A DNA stretch of 64,000 nucleotides from positions 29,832 through 93,831 of the forward strand of contig JAKCPI010005063.1 of NCBI GenBank assembly GCA_023213315.1, written 5' to 3'. Source of the stretch: Euborellia annulipes. Lineage: Eukaryota > Arthropoda > Insecta > Dermaptera > Anisolabididae. The first letter of the stretch is position 1, and the number at the start of each line of letters is the position of its first letter. The notes below the pieces were generated by a model that made no database searches, had not been told where the DNA came from, and saw nothing but the letters and a program-made list of their open reading frames with translations. This document shows, piece after piece, positions 22,281-32,786 of the stretch. The translations under genes were made by a program, and so were the position numbers.

Positions 22281-23176
22281 TACTTTCTCTTACCCTATAT
22301 ATGAAATATATAGAGAGAAAGTATTCGGTTCATGTCAAAAATTTGATGTCGATATTTTGATGGATATTCACGATTTAATTCCCCTGAATCCAAAAAAGTG
22401 GTTTTCGAGAGATAGTCTGTGTGTGTGTGTGTGTGTGTGACTGTGAACAAAATATCTCAGGAACTAAAAGAGGTTGAAATTTTATATTTAAGTTAGGCAC
22501 CCTCCCAAGGGGTGAAAATCAGCTTTTGAACAAAATCGGCCAAAAAGTACTAGTACTTTACTGAAGTACTTTTTCAGTTTTTTTCGATTTTCTCAAAATT
22601 CGCTTTAACGATTTTGTTTAAAATTCATAAATCAATTATTTTTAACATGCTCTTTAAAAGGTATATTCTCATTTTGCCCTTGAAGTGTTTTGAAGTAGAC
22701 TTTACTCTTGTACTTCATAGAAAAAAAAATAAGAGCTACTAGGTTGAAATTTTATATTTAGGTTTGGCATTCCACTTGAGGCGTGAAAATAAGCTTTTGA
22801 ACAAAATCGGCCAAACAGCACTAGTACTTTACTGATGTACTATTTCAGTTTTTTTCGATTTTCTCAAAATTCGCTCCAAGGATTTTGTTTAAAATTCATA
22901 AATGAACTATTTTTCAGTTGCTCTTTAAAAAGTATATCAATGAAATTTTTCGTGGAAATCGTTTCAAGTACACTTTACTGATGCATTCGTAGCTCAGCAC
23001 TATCTATGGGTATGTGTCTATCTATCGGGTGGTCAAGCTTGGAAGTTAAGTGCTAAGAGCAACTAAATTTATCTCGACACAAAAAATTTGGTATGACCAG
23101 CACGGTGCAAAACTTTCTCTTGCCGAAGGGTAAGAGAAAGTTGTGTGCTGTGCGCCAGTCACAATAGATTTTTTTG
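22281..23176 (-). mobile_element. Composite family A locus (A plus A2 plus opening end)
   Basis: 22281-22732 is a minus-strand copy starting with the closing hairpin and carrying a (TG)n run at 22419-22440. 22735-22990 is a second, A2-type middle segment, as at 4685-4930. 23046-23176 is an opening hairpin with ACTTTCTCTTGCC...GGTAAGAGAAAGT. The order suggests unequal exchange or nested insertion between relatives. Confidence 0.8.
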
Positions 23177-23239
23177 GTAACCAGATACATCCTTTAAATA
23201 TAGAAAGCAATGAGAATTGAGCATTAAAAATTTTTTTGA

Positions 23240-23360
23240 TTAAGTTCTTTTTCGGCATCTAAGGCCATTTAGATCCCTCCCTATTTATTTCAAATCATTG
23301 ATAGCCAATTTAACTCAAATAAATTTTTCTCGCTTGGGACGGAAAGCGAACCATAAGAAG
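23240..23360 (-). mobile_element. Family B SINE, short subfamily
   Basis: It has the tail TTTTTCGGCATCTAAGGCCA (reverse complement of the family tail) at 23250 and the degenerate head 'cgcttgggacggaaagcgaa' near 23330. Confidence 0.5.
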
Positions 23361-24017
23361 TGACTAGAATTGAGAGGGAGAGAACTTTGTTGACCATGTT
23401 ACTAAAACCAATACCAATATTTACTCAATAATTTGTGAGTCATACGGCACCATCAGATTTTTTTTATATATAATTAAAAATATACCAGTTTTCCCCTTTT
23501 TTTTATTTTTTAAATTGAATATAAACTTTAATATTTTATTATTAAAATAAAGACAAAGAGCGAACGGAAAAAATGAATACGTAGGTATATAATAAAATAT
23601 GATCTTTAATACATGTAAGTTATGTATATTTATATTCTTCAAAGAGAATATATATTTCCTATTAAAAAAAGAATAGAAGGACATCGTGTTAGAGAGAGAG
23701 AGAGAGAGAGAGGCGCTAAACGATACCCCGTAAATTTCGTGCCGAGTCTCCATCAGGAATTTTTTTTTTTATTTTTTTTTTTTATCTCGATTGCCAAGAG
23801 CCAAGAAGCCATGGAGGAGAAGGGGTCTATAATTTAGAATAATCGGGAATTTATTTCAATGAAACACGATTGGCAATATGATTTGCAAAACGATCTACCG
23901 GCCGGACCGACTCTTATTTCTTTCTTTAAAAAAGAAACAGATAAATAATATTTTATTTGAAATTTTCGCTCTTTAAGTATCTATTCTAAATGTGATCCTT
24001 GTTCGAAGGAATCAATC
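23361..24017. other. AT-rich DNA with (GA)n
   Basis: A (GA)n run lies at 23691-23712, among poly-T tracts. Frames on either strand are low-complexity and give no domain signal. Confidence 0.5.
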
Positions 24018-24025
24018 ATTGTAAT

Positions 24026-24299
24026 CAGGGCCGTAGCCAGAAAATAATTTCGGGGGGGGGTTGATTTGGTGGAACAGTAGAAAATCATAAAATCGTTTTA
24101 ATAAAATAAATAAAATGGTGTTACTTATCATATATATTTATTAGAAAACCATTACCAGAATTTTGTTTGTAGTGATTGATTAACTATTATGTTGTGTATA
24201 ACAACAAAGTAAGACGGGCGCACTAAAATAAATATCGTTTTTTTATTTCGGGGGGGGGGATCAATCCCCCTTAATCCCCCCCTCCTAGCTACGGCCTTG
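24026..24299. mobile_element. hAT-type MITE with perfect 8-bp target duplication
   Basis: The ends CAGGGCCGTAGC and GCTACGGCCTTG are inverted (11 of 12). The flanks attgtaat at 24018-24025 and 24300-24307 are identical. G-runs just inside the left end and C-runs inside the right make it partly self-complementary. It is non-coding. Confidence 0.85.
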
Positions 24300-24587
24300 A
24301 TTGTAATGAAGAAATCACCATCAGCGCTCAATTATCATACAGATCTAACTAATATTTTTGCAAATAGCTGTTTTTTTTGAGTAATGTATTCAGCAAGTGA
24401 GTATCATAACTGTTGCTATTTTTCCATTTTACTCTGTTGTAATTATTCTATAAAAATATATTACAATGAAATGCGATCCACTTAAATGTGTATTTGAAGT
24501 ATTATTACAAGATCTGGAATTTACGGTCGTATAGCTGGATGAAGAATTGATGAAAAAGAATAAAGTTATTTATTATTTCAATTTATT

Positions 24588-24830
24588 TTGCTCAGGGGCC
24601 CATATATTGTGGGTACGTGGATGGCGACCACGACCTGCTCGAGCTGGGACAGACAGTTCTTTAAATGTCTGTCTCTTCCTTCCTCTTTTCAACAGGCGTC
24701 AGACCGTGCGACAGGCCGGCCTCTCCTATTTCTTCCGGTCGTAAAAACGTATGATAGGGTTGGAGGGAAAGACTGAAGTCCGCCGACGACTCCGCATCGC
24801 GGGACAAGGCGAGGAGAGAAGAAGAAGAAG
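24588..24830 (+). mobile_element. Family C SINE with 16-bp target duplication
   Basis: It is flanked by perfect repeats of attatttcaatttatt (24572-24587 and 24831-24846). It starts TTGCTCAGGGGCC, lacks the first roughly 30 bp seen in the 8350-8596 copy, and ends GCGAGGAGAGAAGAAGAAG. The GC content is clearly above its surroundings. Confidence 0.85.
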
Positions 24831-25129
24831 ATTATTTCAATTTATTCAGGACCACTATGCTGACGTTACAGTCTTGGTCTAGAACATCTTCACAGCTACA
24901 CATGGTGTTTCAGGAAGAAAGGTACCGGTAAATATTTTAGGGGGAGGTGCAATAGAATAAAAAATTCTATATAACATGTGTCCAATTTTTAATGAGTCCA
25001 GAGAAACAGCTGTTGGTATTACACCGATCGCTATGAGAATTTAACGATTGTAGTGTGTTGTTGTTGACATTGAATGTTTTCAACTGACATTGTGATTTAT
25101 TGGCCAAGTATACTGTACTGTATGTTTAA

Positions 25130-25245
25130 ACATCTCGCACGTATTTACACATGCTGAGTATACCGATATGGTATGTCTAAGTGCGGCATTTTTATACATG
25201 GTGAGTATGCCGATATGGTATGCATACATGTGCATGCGTACATTC
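25130..25245 (+). repeat. Two diverged tandem units of about 55 bp
   Basis: CATGCTGAGTATACCGATAT and CATGGTGAGTATGCCGATAT, each followed by GGTATG, mark two adjacent units. No function is implied. Confidence 0.45.
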
Positions 25246-25254
25246 TAATACTTC

Positions 25255-25440
25255 TGACGATGACAAGGAATTGTCTAAATACGTATCAAGTGTTAATTTT
25301 TAATTAATAAAACCTTTGAAACGGTCAAAAGTTTAAATCTTATTGTATTTGTGTTATATTGTTCTGAAGATGGTCTTGACCAAGACCGAAACGTCAGAGT
25401 AGTGGACCTGAATAAATAGATGCCATTTTTTACTTTTTCA
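25255..25440 (+). mobile_element. Two adjacent hairpin-motif repeat ends
   Basis: 25255-25284 reads CTGACGA-T-GACA..TGTC-TAAATACG and belongs to the same family as 12700-12889 (TACGTATCAAGTGTTAATTT follows). 25364-25393 reads CTGAAGA-T-GGTCTT/AAGACC-GAAACG and belongs to another family. Two unrelated sequences with the same hairpin syntax stand side by side. Confidence 0.55.
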
Positions 25441-25819
25441 TCAATTTAAAAGTAGTATTTCCATTTCAATACGTGTATTAACCATGAGTCATTGAGTTCA
25501 ACATTCTCTACAAAAAGGAGAATGCAGAAAAATAGCAAATATGGAAATTAAAGACGAAAGATAGAAACTGTAACATAATTTTATATTCAATGATCAAAAT
25601 GAATTTAAAGTTAAAAAAGTCCATAGCCTGCATAAGTCGGCTACAGGTTATTTTATTGAATTTATTTTCCTAATAGTTCAAATGTTATTAAATTTTAATG
25701 CTGATGATGTTGGCCACTTCTTTATTTTACATCCCGATAATTTGCTTATTAATCTTATAAACACGTAGCATAGTTTTAATGTTGTGGGTTGTTGTTGACC
25801 TAGATTTTAAGGTTGGCAA

Positions 25820-26060
25820 TTTTTCCCTGGCAACTTGATACCCTCCACCAACCAACACCCCGGTTAACTCCGTTATGGGCCCGTTGGCAGCCAATTTGCT
25901 ACGCTATTAACGGAATAAATTTACCTGGCAGTTATCCTCTCACTCCCCCCACGGGGGATGATTATTGATAACGAGCCTCTTAACGTCAGCCAGGCTAAAT
26001 AAACAACGTTCATTAATTTAGCTGAGCTATAACAGAAAAATCTCATTTGCTTGATAATAA
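25820..26060. other. Non-repetitive GC-balanced island
   Basis: A single-copy stretch contains ATTGATAACG, GGTTAACTCCGTTA, CAGCCAGGC and GAGCTATAAC. No frame or repeat match was found. It is a candidate conserved non-coding element on composition alone. Confidence 0.25.
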
Positions 26061-26322
26061 CAAATCATAATAATTAGAGCTATAGTCCAGTTTAAAAATT
26101 TCTAATATTAATAAGAATATTTTTTAAATGAAAAAAAAAAATGATTTTTCTTAATCTATTTTTTTGATAATTAATTTTATTTATTTATTTTTCTTCTAGT
26201 TATGTACATGTTATGTTACAACATTAGATAGAGTGTAGAAAATAAAATTTGTCGGGCTGGAGATCTCGGGTGTTAGAGTACATTTGGCCCATTAACAAAT
26301 GAATGTACTGTGCCAACCAGTT

Positions 26323-26776
26323 ATCCTGTCCATCCTATGAAGTACAAGAGTAAAGTGGTCTTCAGAAGATTTCAATGGCAAAATGAGAATATACATTTTA
26401 AAGAGCATCTAAACAATAATAGATTTTAGAATTTTAATCAAAATCGTTGGAGCGAATTTTGAGAAAATCGAAAAAAACTGAAAAACTACATCAGTAAAGT
26501 ACTAGTACTTTTTGGCCAATTTTGATCAAAAGCTTATTTTCACCCCCTAGGTGGGTGACTAACTTAAATATAAAATTTCAACCTCTTAGCTCAATTCCTT
26601 CATGCTTAAAATTGAACACAGACAGACAGACAGACCATGTCGCGAAAACCACTTTTTTGGATTTAGGGGACCTCAAAACGTGTATATCCATCAAAATCTC
26701 GACATCGAATTTTTGACATGAATCCAATACTTTCTCTCTATATATATTAACATATATAGAGGTAAGAGAAAGTAAA
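26323..26776 (+). mobile_element. Family A, 3' two thirds
   Basis: It begins at 'tcctatgaagtacaagagta' and runs through the CAGACAGACAGACAGACC block (about 26621-26637) to the closing hairpin ending GGTAAGAGAAAGTA. It is well preserved. Confidence 0.85.
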
Positions 26777-27511
26777 AATCTAATTTATTTTCTCCAAAAT
26801 TATTCATCAATAAAACACAAACACTGTTATTTATGAAATATTTCTAACAGATAACAATCTTGTATTTATTTTCTAGAAAAGTTTTAATTGAAAATTAATA
26901 TACAAAACGCGAATTTCTAAATATATATAATAATAATAATATATCAAATTAATAGGATATTTCTTGATTATTTATGGTTTCTTCTTATTCAGTATTCGAG
27001 TGAAAATCCTCGTAAATTAAACGCGAAGGCCAAATAAATGAGAGAGAGAGCGGTAATAAATTTTTTGCCCTATTATTATCGACGGTGTTAATTGAAAATT
27101 AATTTTCATTAAATAATTCAACGATGAGAGAGAAAATTGAATTGACTTTGATAAATATCAAGGCCAGAAAAACATGATCATGTCCATCACTTCACTCACT
27201 CACTGTATTGTTTTCAAATATGAAAATTTAATAAGCAGCCTCTAAAATATGCGTATATTTGAGAGAGTTGGAAGAGGGGGGGGGATAATTTATGGATAAG
27301 AACAAATAATAATAATTAATAATTAATAAAAATAATTGGACAGTTATTAAGATTTAGATATTTTTTTATAATATTAAAATATCTCTCTCGTTCTGACGGG
27401 TGGTGAAGAATAATTTCATTTTCTCATTAAATTTAATATTTATTTTATGGTTAAAATATATCAGAGGTGTTTACACAGCCTCTCATACTTTCATTATAAT
27501 TATTTTTTCCT

Positions 27512-28258
27512 GTCATTGGACCCAGGGGAGGGGGTATCTTACTTAAATATAAAATTTCAACCTCATAGCTCTTTTGGTTATTGAGATATTTTGAGACACA
27601 GACACCTCCACATAGAGAAACCATGTCGCGGAAACCACTTTTTTGGATTCAGGGGACCTCAAAACATGTATATGGGTGATTCTTTTACAAACCGAACACT
27701 TTCTGACCGACATGTTTTTGATTTGGCTGAAATTTTTTTTACGGGTTCTATATCGAAAAAAAAGATTGCCATCCGCGAGGATTTTCTTTTTTCTTTAATA
27801 TTTTGGGAAATAGAGAGGGTCGAAAATGTGAAAATTTGATGATTTTCTGCTTAGACGCTCACTTTTAAAAATTCATAACTCTGGTTCTATTTGAGCTAGA
27901 AAAAAACTTTTTTTACCATTTTAAAGCTAAAAGAGTGAACTTTAAGAAAAAAATTATTCCATCAAAATTTATTATAGATTTCACATTGTTATCAACAATT
28001 GAAATCTTTAAATCGATTTTTAACAATGGGGCCCCAAATGTTTAAAATATTAAAGAAAAAAGAAAATCCTCGCGGATGGCTATCTTTTTTTTCGATATAG
28101 AACCCGTAAAAAAAATTTCAGCCAAATCAAAAACATGTCGGTCAGAAAGTGTTCGGTTTGTAAAAGAATCACCCATATCCATCAAAATCTGAATTTTTGA
28201 CATGAATTCCATACTTTCTCTCTCAAAATATTAACATATATAGAGGTAAGAGAAAGTA
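27512..28258 (+). mobile_element. Family A 3' part interrupted by a palindromic MITE
   Basis: It starts at 'cccaggggagggggtatc'. The conserved sequence 'gtgtatatccatcaa' is split by the MITE at 27673-28175, and the copy ends with the closing hairpin at 28258. Confidence 0.85.
27673..28175. mobile_element. 503-bp palindromic MITE, TA duplication, nested in family A
   Basis: The ends TGGGTGATTCTTTTACAAAC and its reverse complement are flanked by TA (27671-27672 and 28176-28177). The uninterrupted family A sequence proves the two-base duplication. The left arm runs about 370 bp to 'caatggggcccc', while the right arm keeps only about 120 bp. It is therefore an internal-deletion derivative of the 1939-bp element at 40144-42082. 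Confidence 0.85.
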
Positions 28259-28321
28259 ATAAAGTACGTATCAAGATTTAATTTTATAATTAATAAGACT
28301 TTTGAAATAAATGACCTGGGG

Positions 28322-28385
28322 CAGGGGTCGGCAACCTGCGGCCCTTTGTAACTTTTGCGCAGCATGCAAAACCTAGTCTGATTTT
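28322..28385 (+). mobile_element. hAT-like terminus
   Basis: CAGGGGTCGGCAACCTGCGG is the well-known CAGGGGTCGGCAACC-type hAT end. The element is cut off after about 60 bp by the family A copy that follows. Confidence 0.5.
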
Positions 28386-28862
28386 TTACTTTTTCTTACC
28401 TCTATATATGTTAATATATATAGAGAGAAAGTATTGGTTTCATGTCAAAAATTCGACGTCGAGATTTTGACGGAAATACACGTTTTGAGGCCCCAGAATC
28501 CAAAAAAATGGTTTTCGCTACATGGTCTGTCTGGGAACAAAATATCTCAAGAAGGAAAAGAGCTAGGAACTTGAAATTTTATATTTAAGTTAGGCACCCC
28601 CTAGAACGTGGCACGAAGCTTTTGAGCAAAATCGACCAAAGAGTACTAGTAAAGTACTTTTCTGATGTCCTTTTTCAGTTTTTTTCGATTTTCTCAATAT
28701 TCGCTCTAACGATTTTGATTAAAATTCAAAAATCAATTTAGAAATTTTTTGGTTAACTATTTATTAGATGTTCTTTAAAACGTATATTCTCATTTTGCCA
28801 TTGAAATTGTTTGAAGCACACTTTACTCTTGTACTTCATAGGATAGATAGGAGAATAAATAA
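28386..28862 (-). mobile_element. Family A, closing end and middle
   Basis: The minus-strand copy starts with the closing hairpin and proceeds to 'gtacttcataggatagatag', where it is truncated before the X-box by the LINE-like end at 28863. Confidence 0.85.
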
Positions 28863-28985
28863 GCCCGTCTCATGATCTAGTGCATGTTCTTGTTCTTGTT
28901 TGTAAAATTGAATGTGTTCACTGTCCTGTAAATGGTTTACAGCTGTAGGACAGTTTTGGTAAATAAATAAATAAATAAATAAATA
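28863..28985 (+). mobile_element. LINE-like 3' end with (AAAT)n tail
   Basis: It contains a hairpin, ACTGTCCTGTA...TGTAGGACAGT, followed by 'tttggtaaataaataaataa', a simple-repeat tail at 28964-28985. This arrangement is usual for CR1/L2/RTE-type 3' ends. No coding part remains. Confidence 0.45.
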
Positions 28986-29328
28986 GATGGTTGTCGAAAT
29001 CAACGATAACTAAATTATTATTGAAAAATTGTATCAACCAAACCAAATATTAATTTAATAAAAAAAAAGTTGCATTAATTTTAAATTACTTTTCGTAAAT
29101 TTTATAACTTTGTTGAGATTCAAAAAACTTTAGTCGCATTTTAATTCTCTCTCTTTCTTTTTTATTTCCTCTCTCTTTTTGGTTGTTGTCCTTTCAATTG
29201 GCATTGGATTCATATTAGTTCCATTAAGAGAGAGAAAAGGAGAGAGAATCACCTCCTCCATCCACCCTCAAGTGACATTAATGACTTTAATAATTTTGAT
29301 GTCTTGTTTATGGAATTTCGAGAATTCC

Positions 29329-29350
29329 CTCTCTCTCTCTCTCTCTCTCT
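29329..29350. repeat. (CT)n microsatellite
   Basis: About ten CT units. A (CA)n-rich tract also lies at 29463-29510. Confidence 0.85.
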
Positions 29351-30406
29351 TTCTTTATATCTCATTCATTCATTCGCTTCACCTTGGAAATAGAAAATAT
29401 AAACAGGTTGTATGGCTGCTTTTGCTTATATCAAAATGGGGGAGGTAATTTCAGATTCAGACCACACACACACACACAGACACGCAATCACACACACAAA
29501 CAGACAAAGATAGATGTAAAATTCCAGGTAATTTTTTTGATGACTCTCATAAATTAAATGATAGCTTCAATTAATTGCTTGAAGGAAGAGAAGAAGACGA
29601 GGAAATATTTTTTTTTATTACAACTTGAATGAAATTATATCTCTAGTAGGAATGATTAAAAAACCGTCAAAGAATATAAATGTAAATGAGAAATAGGCAA
29701 CAAGGTTGCGAAACTTTTTATGAAGAAGTGTTCAAATAAGTTAATATTTAATAGTATTAAACATAATATTTAATACTACTTGTTAAGTAGTGCTAACCTG
29801 GGAGTTAGGGATGGAATAATTCATGTTTATTTCTATCGTTATACTTTAGATTTTATATCCCAGAAGAGAAGTTATAAACAGACTAGATCGCTGCTTTTTA
29901 CTTTCTCTTACCTCTATATAGATTAATATATAGAGAGAGAAAGTATTGGTTTAATGTCAAAATTCGATGTCGATATTTTGATGGATATACACGTTTTGAG
30001 GTCCCCTGAATCCAAAAAAGTGGTTTTCGCAAAATAGTCTGTGTGTCTGTGAACAAAATATCTGAAGGACGAAAAGAGGTAAGAGGTTGAAATTTTATAT
30101 TTAAGTTAGGCACCCCTCTGGCACGTGACACGAAGCTTTTGAACAAAATCGGATAAAGAGTACTAATACTTTACTGATGTACTTTTTCAGTTTTTTTATG
30201 CATTTTCTCAATCTCTATCGATTTTGATTAAAATTAAAAAATCAATTATTTTTTACATGCTCTTTAAAATGTATATTCTCATTTTGGTCTCAAAATTGTT
30301 TGAAGCACACTTTACTCTTGTACTTCATAGGAAAAATGGGAGAAATGGTTGCCATGGTTACAAAATATAAATATTTTCCCATGTTTATAAATTTTACATC
30401 TTGAAT

Positions 30407-30910
30407 CCGTGCCTGCCTTATATACCAAGGGTTGCGGGTTCGGACCCGAGGTATTCCGATGATTTTATTTATTTAGTAAAAACATTACATTCACTCAACA
30501 GAAAATTTCCATTGCAGAGTGAATTGGGAACAAATAATTTTTCACAATTTGAAATAAAATTATAAATTATACATATGATAACAAGAAAAAATAAAATTGA
30601 TAATACAATACAAAATACAATTCAAATAATGGAAATCATGAAGAGGCCTCCCTTCTAGTATATTCAACAATCATGTTGAATATGGGAGATCTCTCCATTA
30701 TCCTCGTTCTCGCCCTGCCAACATGAAACAGAGATCCATACCTCAAGGAAACTGCGTGGGACCCTGAAGCAATTTTAGCTAATAATTATTTAAGCCATTT
30801 GGATACCAAATCGTTAAAAATCTTATATGGCCTGAGTTGCCGAAAAGACTGTGTGAATGTGTGTGAGTGTGAGTGTGAATGAGAAAAAGTGTGAGTGATT
30901 TTAAAAAAAA
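30407..30910 (+). mobile_element. Family B SINE inserted in family A, itself interrupted
   Basis: The flanks atcttgaat (30398-30406) and atcttaaat (30911-30919) are an imperfect 9-bp duplication of family A sequence. The head has GGGTTCGGACCCGAGG at 30435, the body palindrome ATTTGGATACCAAAT is at 30797, and the tail GGCCTGAGTTGCCGAAAAGA is at 30830, followed by a (GTGTGA)n-like end. 30471-30785 is a separate insert. Confidence 0.75.
30471..30785 (-). pseudogene. LINE 3' fragment with C-terminal reading frame
   Basis: It sits inside the SINE body, with ttattt repeated at both junctions (30465-30470 and 30786-30791). On minus an open frame of about 47 codons ends at a TGA at 30636-30638 and includes 'SLRYGSLFHVGRARTRIMER'. 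The style is that of the C-terminal tail of a non-LTR retrotransposon ORF2. About 160 bp of AT-rich 3' UTR follow and end in an 'aaataaataaaat' tail. The family is not assigned, and 5' truncation is normal for such copies. Confidence 0.5.
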
Positions 30911-30994
30911 ATCTTAAATTCTAATATATCGGTGAAAACTAAATATATCGCGACACAAAACAATCTGGTGCGACCAGTCACATCAGATTTTTTT

Positions 30995-31120
30995 TACATC
31001 TGAGGCGATTTAGAATTTTCTTACTAGCCAAAATAATTTAGTAATAGAAAATTTTTCATCGCGTTGAACGGGAAGCGAACTCCTGACCGTGATCATGAAA
31101 CAAGAGCTTTATCCCCGCTC
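30995..31120 (-). mobile_element. Family B SINE, short subfamily
   Basis: It has an 'acatctgaggcgatttagaa' tail remnant, a linker and the degenerate head 'cgttgaacgggaagcgaact' on minus. It abuts the opening end of the family A copy. Confidence 0.5.
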
Positions 31121-31526
31121 AGAGTTTTTTAATATTTATTTATATACGTTTGAACTTAAATTACTCGTAAAATTCTCTTTCTATCTCGTGTATTACATTA
31201 AAATTTGTGACTCTCTCTTTCATGTTGACTCTAATATTATTAATATTTATTCAGTATTGGAATCTATTTTATTGCTTTGTATTAACAATGAAATTCCTAC
31301 GCTAATAAACTTTAATATTTGTGCAAACATAAAAGGTATTTGAAAATGTGCGATAATTGGTTCGAATTAATATTTAAATAAATAAATGAATGAATGAAAT
31401 ATTATTATTTATTAGATTAAAAAAAAAAGTCAATATTTGAGAAAGCGAATAGGAAAAATAAAATAAAAGATGAGTCTTAAATATCAGAATTTTATGTAAC
31501 CAAATGGGAAAACCTTTCCAATAAAA
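31121..31526. other. AT-rich DNA, nothing recognised
   Basis: A plus-strand frame through 31089-31343 is AT-driven and has no recognisable domain. Confidence 0.4.
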
Positions 31527-32376
31527 AAAATCTGGTGTGACTGTCGCACAGACCTCAACTTTCTCTTATCTTCGGTAATCGAAAGTTGTAATCTGTGCTT
31601 GTCCCACCCAAGGCCGCAGACAGACTTGAGGCCCCCCCCCCCGCCCTTAAAGTTCTTTTTTAGTATGTAAAAGGCAATTGTGATCTTCATGTCAACAACT
31701 TTTTACACAGTTTTTGGCACAATTTTTGAAACAGTTATATATAGCTTACAATATTTATTTAAATAAAAATCTGGTGTGACTAATCTAAAGTTGTATTCTG
31801 TGCTTGTCACACCAGATTTTTTGTGTCGACATATATTTAGTTTCCGACAGTACGGTACATTCGATTTTCAAGGTGTAAAATTTATAAGTATGGCAAAATA
31901 TTTATATTTTGATACCATGGCAACCATTTCTCCTATCTTTCCTATGGAGTGCAAGAGTAAAGGGGTCTTCAGAAGATTTCAATCACAAAATGAGAATATA
32001 CATTTGAAAGAGAATCTAAAAAATAATTGATTTTTGAATATAAAAAAAATCGTTGGAGCAAATTTAGAGATAATCTAAAAAAACTGAAAAAGTACATCAG
32101 TAAAGTACTAGTACTTTTTGGTCGATTTTGTTCAAAAGCTTCGTGTTAAGTCCTATGGGGGTGTCTAACTTAAATATAAAATTTCAACCTCCTAGCTCTT
32201 TCCGTTATTGAGATATTTTGTTCACAAACACACAGACAGACCATGTCGCGAAAACCACTTTTTTGGATTCAGGGGACCTCAAAACGTGTATATCCATCAA
32301 ATTTTTGACATGAATCCAATACTTTCTCTCTCTATATATATTAAATATATATAGGCCTACATACGTAAGAGAAAGT
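31527..32376 (+). mobile_element. Family A copy preceded by an orphan opening end
   Basis: 31527-31613 is a truncated opening end that stops at 'cttgtccc'. 31614-31768 is a C-rich insert with a hAT-like flavour (AAGGCCGCAGAC). 31769-32376 is a full family A copy with X-box variant GATACCATGGCAAC at 31911-31924 and closing hairpin at 32325-32370. The second copy may be flanked by 'ttatttaaat' on both sides, though that is AT-rich and could be chance. Confidence 0.85.
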
Positions 32377-32432
32377 AAAAAAGTTATTTAAATTTTTTTC
32401 AAAATTTCCTAAACAAAGGGTTATAATTTATA

Positions 32433-32580
32433 CAGGCCAGATCCGGGCAGACGACTTCCGGGGGGGGGGGAGTCTGGGAGAATGGACAATTTTTTGAAAA
32501 TTAGACACTTAAATCTACGTTTTTAGCTATCCTGAGATGTGAAAAATACAATCAAACTTGCTTTGATCTTAAAGGGCCCG
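32433..32580 (+). repeat. Repeat I, copy 1
   Basis: CAGGCCAGATCCGG, then 'agtctgggagaatgg', then 'ttgaaaattagacacttaaa', 'tatcctgagatgtgaaaaat'. The reverse complement of the same order is at 42858-42995. A G-run of 11 interrupts the left part. Confidence 0.6.
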
Positions 32581-32654
32581 GGCCCCTTCAGGAAAAATAT
32601 TTCATGAAAATGATTTTTTTATTGAAATTTTAACCATCAAAATTATTTTTTGTG

Positions 32655-32786
32655 TTGAAATATATATTTAGTTTCCGCCGATATATTAGAATTCAAGATG
32701 TCAAATTTATTTACATTTTGTTACCATGGCAACTATTTCTCCTATCCATCCTATGAAGTACAAGAGTAAAGTGGTCTTCAGAAGAA
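32655..32786 (+). mobile_element. Family A fragment around the X-box
   Basis: 'atatatttagtttccgccga' leads to GTTACCATGGCAAC at 32720-32733 and 'gtggtcttcagaag', where it stops. Confidence 0.8.

Larger units (their letters stand above)
29896..30992 (-). mobile_element. Family A copy split by a nested SINE and LINE
   Basis: 29896-30406 is the closing end and middle on minus, with the X-box variant GTTGCCATGGTTAC at 30348-30361. 30911-30992 is the opening end. The 504 bp between them are a family B SINE that itself holds a LINE fragment. Bridging the gap restores the family sequence 'catcttgaattctaatatat'. Confidence 0.85.

Noticed and set aside
23421..23753. 110-codon minus-strand frame
   Set aside because: AT-driven, lysine/phenylalanine/isoleucine-rich and overlapping a (GA)n microsatellite; no domain.
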